64,000 nucleotides of DNA. It comes from Thermosyntropha lipolytica DSM 11003 (lineage in GTDB: Bacteria > Bacillota > Syntrophomonadia > Syntrophomonadales > Syntrophomonadaceae). The DNA lies in the NCBI RefSeq assembly GCF_900129805.1, contig NZ_FQWY01000005.1, positions 1 through 64,000 of the forward strand. Direction: 5' to 3'. Of this stretch, positions 36,598-45,345 are shown piece by piece; within the stretch, counting starts at the first letter, position 1; each line of letters opens with the position of its first letter. The notes below the pieces were generated by a model. That model was not told the origin of the DNA. It saw only the letters and a program-made list of their open reading frames with translations, and did not search any database. A program made the translations under genes and the position numbers.

Positions 36598-36879
36598 AAA
36601 AAAACCCTCTCTACCCATGCAGGGACGAGAGGGATTTCCCGCGGTACCACCCTGTTTGCCGCTCAATGCGACCACTCTGGCACACCAAGGCATGATAACG
36701 GACCTTGCTATCCGGCATCACCTACTAAGCCTTTTAACCAAAGGCCGTTCAGATCGCGGCTCCGGGATGATCCCTTATGAAATATTAATACCAGGTTTTC
36801 AGCTACCCCCGGCTCTCTGTGATTAATTGATTTCATAAGTCTTTCCCTTCACAGCCTGTTATATCGATTCACTTATTAT
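36598..36879 (-). promoter_or_regulatory. T-box leader riboswitch, isoleucine specifier
   Basis: The T-box sequence AGGGTGGTACCGCGGG (36653-36638) is unmistakable. Stem I has AGAGAGCC and GGGTAGCTG; a base helix CTTATGAAAT/ATTTCATAAG is followed by GGGATCATCCCGGAGC. Aligned with known leaders (specifier, then ten bases to GGAGC) the specifier is ATC at 36771-36769, coding Ile. The terminator CCCTCTC/GAGAGGG with seven T's is at 36633-36598. Uncharged tRNA-Ile should pair with the specifier and T-box bulge and prevent termination. Confidence 0.93.
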
Positions 36880-36885
36880 CTACAT

Positions 36886-36914
36886 AGTATATTTAAACTT
36901 ACCTGCCCTGTCAA
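36886..36914 (-). promoter_or_regulatory. Promoter of the ilv-leu-cimA operon
   Basis: TTGACA (36914-36909) and TATACT (36891-36886) with a 17-base spacer on the minus strand, directly upstream of the T-box leader. The -35 lies nine bases after the stop of the preceding gene. Confidence 0.8.
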
Positions 36915-36922
36915 TGTCTTTT

Positions 36923-38923
36923 TTATTTTATTTTTTGATACCTGTTTTCCAGTTTGTTTATATAATCCTTGAATTTTACCTTACAGGCCTTCTTTTGTAA
37001 ACTATTTTCGCTCCTCTTCATCTGTTTAAACATGTCCCACAACAGTATCTGTCCTTCCCGGCTTTGAAAAGCTTCCCCTGGCGTCATTCCCTTTAAAACC
37101 GGAAGACGGGACTTTAACCATTTATTCAAGTAAAGCTCTTTGAGCACCGCTTCCAGACCGGGATAGAAACGCCTGACCTCGGAAGTAAGAACAGCAAAAA
37201 TCCCTTCCCGCCTTATTTCCATCCCCATAAATTCCAGATCATCGCAGAGTTTTATCGATAATTCATCACGCCGGCAGCGCAAATCATCTTCCCCAAAAGC
37301 CGATACGGTAAGATACTCTTTATCCAGTATATACTCGGCCCCAAACAGGTCTTCCTCTCCATCCTTTTCCAGCCGGTAAAAAATTGTATAATCAGGCAAA
37401 GGGTAAAAGCAGTCGCCGGTTAAGGCCAAAAAATCATAAACCCTGGCATAGTTTTTGACCAGATAACGGGCAGATAAAAAGCGCACACCGCCCAGAGAGG
37501 TTTCTTCCTCATCCTTAGATCTAGCAACATCTTCAAAAAAAGTATACTGCCCCTCTATATAGCTGTAAACCGCCAGCAAATCAACTTCATATCTTCCTTT
37601 AAGCTCCACGGCTTCGCCCAGCTCATTTGCTATTTCCTCATCTAAATCAGCTAAAAAGTCAGCATCCAGACATACCACCACCAGTTCGTCCCCATTTATG
37701 ACCAGATCAACTTCCCCGGGACCTAAAAAAGATACCCCATTATACCATTCATCCTGGTCATATAGAGGGGATATCCTGAGATGGATCCCGCGCGGTATTT
37801 CTCCCACTACTTTCAGCAATCTTATCTCTTCCAGCCAGACAAAAAGCCCATCAATATCTGCAATATCATAGACCGAACAAAAAAAGCCCTTCTTATCCGG
37901 CTCCCAGTTATGATAGGCAGGCATACTACTTTTAGCAACCAGCTTAACATCAAACAGCTTCCATCTTAAATCTTCGCTCTGGTTTATCCGGAATACATAA
38001 TTATATTTATAAACCCCTTCCCTCTCCAGCAAGCAAAGATGGCCATTAACCAAAGCCCCATCTTCTTTGCGGGATACGGTATCAGCTTTGGCTTCCAGCA
38101 ACAAATGGCCAGGTTTTAGCACCCCGGCAAATAAATCCTTTATATCAGTAAGGGCTAGCCTGCTCCGGTCCAGAAGGGAAGCGATATATATATAATCCTT
38201 TTGTTTTAAAGCATAGAAAAAGCTGTTTATAAGCTGTCCCGGCAGGAGATCAGAACAAAGTTTTAAGGTAAGGTCATAAATTTTTTCTTCCTCTGCCTTT
38301 ACTTCTGCTTCCAGATACTTTTTATATATAAACCTGCCCGTAGGGGGGGAAATCATATTTTTCCTGTTTACTTCATAAGCCTTTTGTATAAGCAGGCAGA
38401 CCTCTTCCCAATCAAGCTTCACCATATCGGAAACCTGCCGGCGGTCAGCATCATATCTCCTTATGGGCATATCAGAAACCAGGGCAAAACTATGTATTCC
38501 TTCCAGCCCATAAGATAAATAAAAGTATTCAATATCAACATACCTTCCCCCTTTTTTCCAGGCCACCTCCAGACTTACACTCCCACTTTCCCGGCTCAAG
38601 CTGGCATAAGCCTTGTGAAAAACCCCTTCTTGAAAAGAAATAGCATCTATGTCATATCCCGCCATGCGGTACTTGTTTAGTGCCCGCATACATACCGGTT
38701 TAAATTCTTCTTCATATTCTTCTAAAAAAAGCCGAAAAAATACTGCCAGGTCTTCATCATAAAACAAAGCCAGTTCTTCCAGCAGCTGCTTTTTTAAATC
38801 AGGGGGTATTTCCTTCGCCACTTCTAAAATTATAAGCCTTCCTTCATTATCATCAATAAACTTCTTTATATCCTCAACTATACCTCTTAAAATCTGTTTC
38901 GGCAAATAAGTTTTTCTCCTCAT
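36923..38923 (-). CDS. Large protein of unknown function
   Basis: 666 residues, acidic and without signal peptide or membrane segment. The first 90 residues are helical and Glu-rich (LEEYEEEFKPVC). Around residues 235-340 lies a segment similar in pattern to NTF2-like domains (YALKQKDYIYIASLLD then LLEAKADTVSRK and KYNYVFRINQSE). The C-terminal PVLKGMTPGEAFQSREGQ resembles the P-L-G-x-TP-x-EA motif seen at the ends of several uncharacterised protein families. The ATG at 38923 has AAGGAG six bases upstream. No family is recognised with certainty. Confidence 0.65.
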   Translation of the reverse strand: MRRKTYLPKQILRGIVEDIKKFIDDNEGRLIILEVAKEIPPDLKKQLLEELALFYDEDLAVFFRLFLEEYEEEFKPVCMRALNKYRMAGYDIDAISFQEGVFHKAYASLSRESGSVSLEVAWKKGGRYVDIEYFYLSYGLEGIHSFALVSDMPIRRYDADRRQVSDMVKLDWEEVCLLIQKAYEVNRKNMISPPTGRFIYKKYLEAEVKAEEEKIYDLTLKLCSDLLPGQLINSFFYALKQKDYIYIASLLDRSRLALTDIKDLFAGVLKPGHLLLEAKADTVSRKEDGALVNGHLCLLEREGVYKYNYVFRINQSEDLRWKLFDVKLVAKSSMPAYHNWEPDKKGFFCSVYDIADIDGLFVWLEEIRLLKVVGEIPRGIHLRISPLYDQDEWYNGVSFLGPGEVDLVINGDELVVVCLDADFLADLDEEIANELGEAVELKGRYEVDLLAVYSYIEGQYTFFEDVARSKDEEETSLGGVRFLSARYLVKNYARVYDFLALTGDCFYPLPDYTIFYRLEKDGEEDLFGAEYILDKEYLTVSAFGEDDLRCRRDELSIKLCDDLEFMGMEIRREGIFAVLTSEVRRFYPGLEAVLKELYLNKWLKSRLPVLKGMTPGEAFQSREGQILLWDMFKQMKRSENSLQKKACKVKFKDYINKLENRYQKIK

Positions 38924-39158
38924 CTTCAACTCCTTAAGCTCGAGTAGTGCTAACAAGTAATGTATCATTTTATCTTAAAAATAGCAAACCTTACCCCATC
39001 CTGGGGGTTAGTTCCATAAGTGTATTTTTTTATTTTTTGCTGACCCAAAGCTAATAACGTGACAAAAAAATAATTTTTCCGGCAGGAAACCAGGCCTGAC
39101 ATGAAGAAAATTAGATTTCGTGCATAAAATATCAAAAGCGCTTTTTGAGGGATTACCT

Positions 39159-40256
39159 ATGATAAGAATACGAGTAGAAAACTTAAGCCCGGGTATGATA
39201 GTAGCCCGCAGTATATACAGCAGCGACGGCCGCATACTTTTGCATGCCGGCATCGAACTCAATGAAAACTACATCCAGCGTCTGCAAAATCTGGGTATAG
39301 GTTCGGTATATATAAAAGACGAATTTGATGATGAAATACCTTATCCGCTGCGCGAACCAGTATCGGAACAGACACGCATAGAAACAGTAAAAGAAGTAAA
39401 AAATGCTTTTGAAGCCATCGAACAAAGCCGTTCCATGAATACGCGGGCTATAAACAGCATAGTAAACAAAATATTAGACGAAATCCTGGCTAATAATGAT
39501 GTGCTCATAAACCTTTGTGATATACGCACCTTCGATGATTATACCTTCAGCCATTCGGTCAATGTCTGTATTCTTTCGGTTATGACGGGTATTACCTTGG
39601 GCTATCATGATCTAAAGCTTAAAGAATTAGCCATAGGCTCGCTTCTCCATGACATAGGCAAAGTCTATATTGATAAGTCGATATTAAATAAGCCGGATGA
39701 CCTTACCCGCGAAGAATATGCGGAAATAAAACGCCATACCGAATACGGCTTTGAGATACTGCGCAAATACCCGGATATACCTCTGCTTTCCGCACATGTA
39801 GCTTTTCAACATCATGAACGCTGGGATGGACAGGGTTATCCCCGGGGCCTTGGCGGGGAGGAAATACATGAATATGCCCGTATAGTAGCTGTAGCCGATG
39901 TGTATGATGCCCTCCTGTCTGATAGGCCTTATCGTCCTTCCTATACTATAAACCAGGCTATAACTATATTAACGCGTATGGCCGGCATCTATCTGGAACA
40001 GAGGTGTATAAATGCCCTGCTTTCTAATATAGCTGTATATCCTATAGGAACTATTGTGCAGTTAAATACGGGAGATATTGGTATAGTGGTGGATGTAAAT
40101 AAAGAAGTTCCCACCAGACCGGTCCTGAAAATAATCTACAACCGAAGCACCAGTAGAATATGCCGGCCTTATGAAGTTGACCTTTCCAAATTAACTACTA
40201 TAATAATAACCCGCTCGCTTACGCGCGAAGAGCTGGCGGAGATGCTCAAAAACTAG
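39159..40256 (+). CDS. HD-GYP domain phosphodiesterase
   Basis: 365 residues. An N-terminal domain (IRVENLSPGMIVARSI) of the type found before HD-GYP modules is followed by HSVNVCILS, LLHDIGKV (the HD) and HHERWDGQGYPRGLGGEEI (the GYP loop), then ADVYDALLSDRPYR. HD-GYP proteins hydrolyse cyclic di-GMP or related dinucleotides. There is no GGDEF domain and no membrane segment. The C-terminal 60 residues (TGDIGIVVDVNKEVPTRP) are a small beta domain common in this subgroup. GAGGGA six bases before ATG at 39159. It starts a plus-strand cluster. Confidence 0.9.
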   Translation: MIRIRVENLSPGMIVARSIYSSDGRILLHAGIELNENYIQRLQNLGIGSVYIKDEFDDEIPYPLREPVSEQTRIETVKEVKNAFEAIEQSRSMNTRAINSIVNKILDEILANNDVLINLCDIRTFDDYTFSHSVNVCILSVMTGITLGYHDLKLKELAIGSLLHDIGKVYIDKSILNKPDDLTREEYAEIKRHTEYGFEILRKYPDIPLLSAHVAFQHHERWDGQGYPRGLGGEEIHEYARIVAVADVYDALLSDRPYRPSYTINQAITILTRMAGIYLEQRCINALLSNIAVYPIGTIVQLNTGDIGIVVDVNKEVPTRPVLKIIYNRSTSRICRPYEVDLSKLTTIIITRSLTREELAEMLKN

Positions 40257-40271
40257 CAAGGAGGTAATCCT

Positions 40272-40835
40272 ATGTTTTTCGATAAAGCAGGTGAACACAA
40301 TACCGAAGCCACCTTAAAACTGGCCTTAAAAAAAGCCGAAGAAAAAGGAATAAAAAATATAGTCGTAGCCTCCTGTGAAGGAGATACTGCTTTTAAGCTT
40401 TTATCCCTGGCGGAAAACCGCTTTAATATAGTTTGTGTAACCCATCATACGGGATTTAGAGAACCAGGAGTAAATGAAATGAGCGAGGAAACCAGGCAAA
40501 AACTTATAGCCCAGGGGGTAAAGGTACTTACTACCACCCACCTTCTGGCCGGGGTAGATAGAGCTATCCGCAACCAGTTCGGCGGAGTATACCCGGCGGA
40601 AATAATAGCCCAGACCTTGCGCATATTCGGCCAAGGCATAAAAGTAGCCGTAGAAATTGCCGTCATGGCACTAGATGCCGGCCTTATTCCCTTTGGCCAA
40701 GAAATAATCTCCATTGGTGGGACATCCAGCGGAGCTGATGCCGCTATCGTAATTCAACCTGCCCATTCTAACCATTTTTTTGCTACAGAAGTAAAAGAAA
40801 TAATATGTATGCCTCGTAATAAAAAACAGGTATAA
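40272..40835 (+). CDS. Pyruvate-kinase C-terminal-like alpha/beta protein
   Basis: 187 residues, similar in pattern to stand-alone proteins of the pyruvate kinase alpha/beta domain family (COG1751). Typical blocks are ALKKAEEKGIKNIVVASCEGDTA-like start, CVTHHTGFREPG, and FGQEIISIGGTSSGADAA at the end. No catalytic domain of pyruvate kinase is present. The role is unknown; binding of a phosphorylated effector is possible by analogy. AAGGAGG is in the 15-base gap after the HD-GYP gene, so the two are in one operon. Confidence 0.82.
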   Translation: MFFDKAGEHNTEATLKLALKKAEEKGIKNIVVASCEGDTAFKLLSLAENRFNIVCVTHHTGFREPGVNEMSEETRQKLIAQGVKVLTTTHLLAGVDRAIRNQFGGVYPAEIIAQTLRIFGQGIKVAVEIAVMALDAGLIPFGQEIISIGGTSSGADAAIVIQPAHSNHFFATEVKEIICMPRNKKQV

Positions 40836-40873
40836 AAAAAAATTTTTTACCCAAACTAAAATGGGTGATAAAA

Positions 40874-40978
40874 TTGGCTGAAAAAATTATAAGTTTTATT
40901 CTGCTCCTTATTATGGGAGGCACTTTTATCTATCTTCTAGTATTTAAGGTAATTCCTACTATTTTCGACAAAAAATAA
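40874..40978 (+). CDS. 34-residue single-pass membrane peptide
   Basis: A TTG at 40874 with GGTGAT four bases upstream starts a short frame reading MAEKIISFILLLIMGG with a single hydrophobic helix and a basic end (FDKK). It sits 38 bases after the pyruvate-kinase-C-like gene and 62 before the next microprotein. It resembles small transporter or complex-associated subunits in shape only. Too short for homology by eye, but coding potential is supported by position and ribosome binding site. Confidence 0.45.
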   Translation: MAEKIISFILLLIMGGTFIYLLVFKVIPTIFDKK

Positions 40979-41040
40979 AACCATCCCCCGGGTATTATAA
41001 TAGGTTTTTAAGCTAAAAATAAGACCAAAGGGGGGATAAT

Positions 41041-41202
41041 ATGACTAGATACCGCACAACAGACGGCAGGGAAGATTTAAGAGAAAGATTTCATTGGTTT
41101 GGAGCTTTAGCCATCCCTTTAGCCTTTATCAATGGATTATATTTTGGCGGGTATGCTCTACGCAAAATCCGGCAGTATGTGGAAGGCGGACCTATGGATT
41201 AA
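41041..41202 (+). CDS. 53-residue membrane microprotein
   Basis: An ATG with an excellent AAAGGGGGGATAAT site opens a 53-codon frame: a charged N-terminus (MTRYRTTDGREDLRERF), one hydrophobic segment (WFGALAIPLAFINGLYFGG) and a basic/acidic tail. A terminator follows 14 bases later. The family is not recognised. The topology is probably a single-pass membrane protein associated with a larger partner. Confidence 0.6.
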   Translation: MTRYRTTDGREDLRERFHWFGALAIPLAFINGLYFGGYALRKIRQYVEGGPMD

Positions 41203-41215
41203 CTTCCCTCCTTGG

Positions 41216-41251
41216 CAAAAGATGGTTCAAAAAGAACCGTCTTTTGTTTTA
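41216..41251 (+). terminator. Bidirectional terminator between microprotein and yetF-like genes
   Basis: CAAAAGA (41216-41222) with TCTTTTG (41240-41246), plus GGTTC/GAACC inside, followed by TTTTA. It also overlaps the last codons of the minus-strand gene at 41227. The loop carries the GAACCGTC motif also found in the dispersed repeats and the rpoN terminator. Confidence 0.75.
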
Positions 41252-41928
41252 TCCTGTACTACATAAAGTCCCGAACTCCTCTGCCATTCAGCCAGCAAAA
41301 CCTCTTTCATATCCTTTATCCCCTGGCAAGCCAGTTCACGCCGGAGCCATTCTTCATCAAATCCAATCAGGCTAAGATTATCCTCTATAATTTCCCCATC
41401 CAGAACCACGGTTACCGGCAGTTCCGCCGGCTTACCCGGCAGCTTGAGATCAGCCAGAGTAGGAGTGCTGTACTCCGGCTTTTTCATAACACTGCACGAA
41501 CCATCAGGTTCTAAAATAGCATAAGCCACTTCCTTCACGGAAAATACTCCTTTTTGCCGGAGCAGATTCTGCAGCTGGTTTATATCCATCTTGTTTTTGC
41601 CCAGCTCCTCTTTATCGATCTGTCCATTTCTTATAACAATGGAAGGGCTACCATCTATATAATAACGGGTAGCATTCCATTTAAGGGTGATATATTTGGT
41701 GGCAAAATGCAGTAAAGCCCAGAAAAAAAGAGCATATAGTATGTAAAAAACATTGACTTCAGGTTCGTAAATAGCTGCTCCTACCAGCTCCCCCAGTACA
41801 ATAGCTGTTATAAAATCTAAAGGATGAAGTTCTCCTATCTGGGATTTGCCCAGAAATTTAATTATGATCAGCAAAGCTACAAAACCTGCTAATAACTCCA
41901 AAGTTATGTGTACAAAGTGGTGCAACAA
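41227..41928 (-). CDS. YetF/DUF421-family membrane protein
   Basis: 233 residues with three hydrophobic helices near the N-terminus (about 5-25, 40-55 and 60-80) followed by the conserved IDGSPSIVIRNGQID and MDINQLQNLLRQKGVFSVKEVAYAILE. This is typical of DUF421 proteins such as Bacillus YetF/YdfS, which carry a cytoplasmic domain and are of uncertain function (one is linked to spore germination). TTG start at 41928 with AAGGGGTAA upstream. The C-terminus overlaps the terminator. Confidence 0.85.
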   Translation of the reverse strand: MLHHFVHITLELLAGFVALLIIIKFLGKSQIGELHPLDFITAIVLGELVGAAIYEPEVNVFYILYALFFWALLHFATKYITLKWNATRYYIDGSPSIVIRNGQIDKEELGKNKMDINQLQNLLRQKGVFSVKEVAYAILEPDGSCSVMKKPEYSTPTLADLKLPGKPAELPVTVVLDGEIIEDNLSLIGFDEEWLRRELACQGIKDMKEVLLAEWQRSSGLYVVQDKTKDGSF

Positions 41929-41990
41929 ATCTTATTACCCCTTATAACCCTTTTTGGCTATTATTTTATTTAAAAAAAAAGTTATTATAC

Positions 41991-42028
41991 ATAAAAATAA
42001 GGCGGCTTTTACAGATTTAAAAACCGCC
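41991..42028 (-). terminator. Terminator of the second chemoreceptor gene
   Basis: GGCGGTTTT/AAAAGCCGCC, nine to ten pairs with one mismatch (42028-42020 and 42010-42001), followed on the minus strand by TTATTTTTAT. Confidence 0.85.
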
Positions 42029-42041
42029 TCTGGGTCTTAAC

Positions 42042-44024
42042 TTATAATTTAAACTGAATAATAATATCCCGCAGTTTCTTGCTTAAGCCATCTAATTCCT
42101 GGCTTATGTCTTTTATGCGCTGCATAGCACTTAGCTGCCCCTGGGTAATAGCTGTTACCTCTTGGGCTGCAGCAGCTGATTCTTCCGTAACCGCGGAGAT
42201 ATTTTCTATGGATCTGGTTATCTCATCTACGGAAGCTATTACCTCCTCAAAAGCAGCGGTAATGTCATGAATTGACTTATCAATATGTTCCGCCCCGGTT
42301 TCTATATCTTGGAAAGCAGCAGCACTTTCCTGTAAAGAAACCCCCTGTTCATTTACCAGTTCTGCCACTTCTTTCACCTGTTTAACAGTTCTTTCTACTT
42401 CCTTTTGCACTTCCTTGATTATGGCAGCTATATTCAGGGTAGCTACAGAAGTCTCTTCTGCCAGCTTGCGCACTTCTTCTGCTACTACAGCAAACCCCCG
42501 GCCGGCATCTCCAGCCCGAGCTGCTTCAATAGCTGCATTGAGGGCTAAAAGGTTAGTCTGTTCAGAAATACCGGTTATCACCGTAACTATTTCCCCTATT
42601 TCCCCTGTTTTACGGCTTAATTCCTCAATAAATCCGGCTACATTATGTGCCGTAGCTACCGTTTTTTCCATCTTTTCCTGCTGATTTCTCATTATCCCGG
42701 TTACCTTATCTACTATGCCCTTAAAATTAGCTGACTGGCGGGCAATATCTTCCGTAGTCTCTCCCACATTCTGCATCGCTTTGCTCACCTGTCTGGCCAG
42801 TTCGCTCATCCGGGAGGCATCCTCAGCCTGGGCGGAAGCTGCCCGGGCTACCTGTTCTGAACTGGAAGCTACCTGCTCGGAAGCCGATTGGGTATCAACA
42901 GCTATGCCTACCAGCTGGCTGGAAGTCTGGCTCAATTCATCCGCGGCAGTCCGCATATCTTTGATTATATCCCTTAAATTTTGGCTCAGTTCCGCAAAGG
43001 AACTCTGCAAAATTCCATATTCCGAGTCGCTAGTAACCTTTATATCCCCGGTCAAATCTTTGCCGGCTATCCGGGAAGTAACTTTAACCATTTCCCACAC
43101 CGGGCGGGCAAAAGCTCCCGAAATATACCATATAAAAATCCCTAAAAGCACCAGTACCCCTAAAACTGCCATCATATTTTGCCTCATCATGGCATTAAGG
43201 GGTGCGGACAATTCACTTACAGGAATATTAACCCCTAATGACCATCCGGCAACCTTAACTGGAGCATAAGCTAAATATTTTCTCTCCCCTTTAAAAGTAT
43301 ATTCGGCTATGCCCGCATTAAGGGCTACCATATCTTTTCCTATATTGGCCATTTCTTCTCCTAACTGGAACTGGTTAAGTTTTAAAATATAATCCCGGTT
43401 GGGATGAGCTACACAGTCCCCGGCCCCATTTATCATATAGGCATAGCCAGTCTGCCCTACTTTAATACCAGCTACCAGCTCTATCAGAGAGTCCATCTTA
43501 AGTGATGCCCCTAAAAGCCCTACCAGTCTGCCATCCGGGCTGTAAACCGGCACTACCATGGGAGCAACCATATTGCCCGTAGCTCTTGATATTACAGGGC
43601 TGGCTATATTAGCCTCTCCCTTAAGCCCTTTTTGCACATACTCCCGGTCAGACAAATCAACATAACTTCCGGCATCGGTAACTGCTTTCCCATCCGGCCA
43701 GATAAAATAAAGGTTGTCATAAGCATCCGACTTGGCTTTTTGCAGATAGCTGATAAGCTCCCCTTCACTCATATGTACATACTCTCCGTCCTGAGCCAGG
43801 GCTAAAATTTTAAGTTCATTCAGCCTTCCTTCCAAAACAGCATTAACCTGATTGCTGTAACCGATGGCTACATCTTTTAGATGGGCGGTTATTTCGCTCC
43901 TCAAGAGTTTTCTGCCGCTCCAGACCGAAACGGCCCCCTGCACAGCCGCAGCAATTATACAGGCTAAAACTACCGCAATGAGGATTTTAAACCTGATACT
44001 TTGCGTAAATTTTAGTTTCATCAC
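42042..44024 (-). CDS. Methyl-accepting chemotaxis protein with double-Cache sensor
   Basis: 660 residues. One membrane helix (12-32), an extracytoplasmic dCache-type domain about 35-275 with [20 protein letters not shown] and [10 protein letters not shown], a second helix (about 280-305), HAMP (about 305-360) and the signalling domain with [21 protein letters not shown]. It senses a small extracellular ligand, commonly an amino or organic acid in this domain family. GGAGGGGGAAAGTG precedes two adjacent ATGs. Confidence 0.93.
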   Translation of the reverse strand: MMKLKFTQSIRFKILIAVVLACIIAAAVQGAVSVWSGRKLLRSEITAHLKDVAIGYSNQVNAVLEGRLNELKILALAQDGEYVHMSEGELISYLQKAKSDAYDNLYFIWPDGKAVTDAGSYVDLSDREYVQKGLKGEANIASPVISRATGNMVAPMVVPVYSPDGRLVGLLGASLKMDSLIELVAGIKVGQTGYAYMINGAGDCVAHPNRDYILKLNQFQLGEEMANIGKDMVALNAGIAEYTFKGERKYLAYAPVKVAGWSLGVNIPVSELSAPLNAMMRQNMMAVLGVLVLLGIFIWYISGAFARPVWEMVKVTSRIAGKDLTGDIKVTSDSEYGILQSSFAELSQNLRDIIKDMRTAADELSQTSSQLVGIAVDTQSASEQVASSSEQVARAASAQAEDASRMSELARQVSKAMQNVGETTEDIARQSANFKGIVDKVTGIMRNQQEKMEKTVATAHNVAGFIEELSRKTGEIGEIVTVITGISEQTNLLALNAAIEAARAGDAGRGFAVVAEEVRKLAEETSVATLNIAAIIKEVQKEVERTVKQVKEVAELVNEQGVSLQESAAAFQDIETGAEHIDKSIHDITAAFEEVIASVDEITRSIENISAVTEESAAAAQEVTAITQGQLSAMQRIKDISQELDGLSKKLRDIIIQFKL

Positions 44025-44144
44025 TTTCCCCCTCCACCATAGCTAAATTTTTAAATCCTACGAACCGTTTATTTTAATCTTTGATTATATTCGCCCTTTT
44101 TCAACTTTTTCCTCCCCGGGTTTACAAAAAAATAGGCCTTTTTT

Positions 44145-44191
44145 ATCATTTTTTAAAAATTAAAGGGTGTTAGCCCTCCTGGTTAACACCC
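44145..44191 (-). terminator. Terminator of the CotF-like gene
   Basis: GGGTGTTA/TAACACCC (44191-44184 and 44172-44165), 8 bp with an 11-base loop, followed by TTTAATTTTT on the minus strand. Confidence 0.85.
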
Positions 44192-44210
44192 CTTCTTTAA
44201 ACCTTTCTAC

Positions 44211-44666
44211 TTAAGGATTATACATCCCCTTGGCACTCATATAGTTAAAAATCCCTTCCCCATGCTGCTGTTCTTCTTTTTGGATATGATTTAATATATT
44301 CCTTATATTGCTGTCCCGGAATTCAAATATAGCAGTATTATAAGTATCAGATACATACTTCTCCGTCATGAGCATATCATTGCATAAAGCAGCATCAGAA
44401 GGATTTCCTGCACCTGGCTGTACTCCTCCCTGTAAAGGGGTTAGCCCTCTTCCCTGTCCTCCTCCCATCGCCGGCAGCTGGCCGTTTAAAATCTGGTTAA
44501 TCGTATCATAATGGGTCTGCTCCTGTTGGGCATAAGCCGTAAAAAGCTGTTTCAATTGAGGATCGGTAGCCTTACTTGCATATTCATTGTATTTCTGCAC
44601 ACATACCTGTTCATGTTTCTTCTGATCCTCTAAAAGCATCCTTTCCTTCTGGGTAAGATTTATCAT
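44211..44666 (-). CDS. CotF-like spore coat / ferritin-like protein
   Basis: 151 residues. It starts MINLTQKERMLLEDQKKHEQVC and has a QEQTHYDTINQIL segment, a Gly/Gln-rich linker near 68-85, and a second helical pair with MTEKYVSDTYNTAIFEF and IQKEEQQHGEGI. This is the spore-coat CotF architecture, a four-helix bundle distantly related to ferritins. Found in the spore coat of sporulating Clostridia and Bacilli. The ATG at 44666 has AGGAGG eight bases upstream. Monocistronic; divergent to the 44814 gene. Confidence 0.85.
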   Translation of the reverse strand: MINLTQKERMLLEDQKKHEQVCVQKYNEYASKATDPQLKQLFTAYAQQEQTHYDTINQILNGQLPAMGGGQGRGLTPLQGGVQPGAGNPSDAALCNDMLMTEKYVSDTYNTAIFEFRDSNIRNILNHIQKEEQQHGEGIFNYMSAKGMYNP

Positions 44667-44761
44667 TTTAACCACCTCCTCTCCTTAGTCTGCACATCCG
44701 GAACTTTTTTATACCTTCTTAAAAATATAATTAAAAAATTGTCCCCGGGTAAAATTTTATG

Positions 44762-44776
44762 GTATCTTTTAGATAC
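44762..44776. promoter_or_regulatory. Palindrome GTATCT-TTT-AGATAC in the cotF/44814 divergent region
   Basis: A 15-base palindrome overlapping a possible -10 of the rightward gene (TTGTCC, 18 bases, TATCTT). It may be an operator for one or both divergent genes. Site only; the binding protein is unknown. Confidence 0.35.
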
Positions 44777-44813
44777 AGGTAAATTTTAATAAAAAACGGG
44801 AGAGGATGCTTGT

Positions 44814-45173
44814 ATGTATCAGGTGGAATGTATATTCAAAGGATTTGCCCGCAAAAGTGAATTATTAACCAGAATACCGGTAAATTTCATTAAAAATCCC
44901 AATATATTTGTACAGGAATTCAAGGTAATAACCGAAGAGGCTTCCAAGGTAGGAGAAAACAACGGATTTGAATACTATGGCGAATTAGGAATCCTTCTCA
45001 TAATAAAAGAAAACAATACCCTGATCTCGCTTTTAGATGAAATAAGCCAGACTATTAACAAGCTGGTAAGCAAAAATAAAGTTAAAATCATAAGCACCGA
45101 TATCGGTTTTGAATATTATGAAGATGATGAACAAAAACCCATGCCCAAACATTTTTTGCCAAAAAGTAAATAA
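44814..45173 (+). CDS. 119-residue protein of unknown function
   Basis: A soluble alpha/beta protein: beta-like start MYQVECIFKGF, helix TEEASKVGENN, and LDEISQTINKLVS. The last third (FEYYEDDEQKPMPKHFLP) is acidic then basic. I recognise no family. ATG preceded by GGGAGAGG. The next feature is a terminator, so it is monocistronic. Confidence 0.6.
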   Translation: MYQVECIFKGFARKSELLTRIPVNFIKNPNIFVQEFKVITEEASKVGENNGFEYYGELGILLIIKENNTLISLLDEISQTINKLVSKNKVKIISTDIGFEYYEDDEQKPMPKHFLPKSK

Positions 45174-45201
45174 AAAGAGGGTTCACATCCACCCTCTTTT
45201 T
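45172..45201. terminator. Bidirectional terminator shared by the 44814 gene and tRNA-Thr
   Basis: AAAAAGAGGGT (45172-45182) and ACCCTCTTTTT (45191-45201) form an 11-bp stem with an 8-base loop, T-rich on both sides. It serves the plus-strand gene and the minus-strand tRNA. Confidence 0.85.
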
Positions 45202-45218
45202 AGCTTTTTTTCCTTTTC

Positions 45219-45293
45219 TGGAGCCGATGGCCGGATTCGAACCGGCGACCTGCTGATTACGAATCAGCTGCTCTGCCACTGAGCCACATCGGC
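45219..45293 (-). tRNA. tRNA-Thr(CGT)
   Basis: On the minus strand the cloverleaf reads acceptor GCCGATG, D-arm GCTC-AGTGGCA-GAGC, anticodon stem GCTGA with loop TTCGTAA, T-arm GCCGG-TTCGAAT-CCGGC and acceptor CATCGGC. The anticodon is CGT (Thr, codon ACG). CCA is encoded (45221-45219). Its own promoter lies at 45314-45342. Confidence 0.97.
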
Positions 45294-45313
45294 TTATATT
45301 TTTTGACATCAAG

Positions 45314-45342
45314 ATAATAACAGGTTAATTCCTCATCGTCAA
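45314..45342 (-). promoter_or_regulatory. Promoter of tRNA-Thr
   Basis: TTGACG (45342-45337) and TATTAT (45319-45314) with a 17-base spacer on the minus strand, about 20 bases from the mature tRNA 5' end. Confidence 0.8.
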
Positions 45343-45345
45343 GAG

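Noticed and set aside
36068-36826. Plus-strand 252-codon frame over ilvD and the T-box
   Set aside because: It is antisense to ilvD and to a well-supported T-box; no ribosome binding site and no family resemblance.
45088-45312. 74-codon minus-strand frame across the tRNA
   Set aside because: Its central residues (SVAEQLIRNQQVAGSNPA) are the usual false translation of a tRNA gene.
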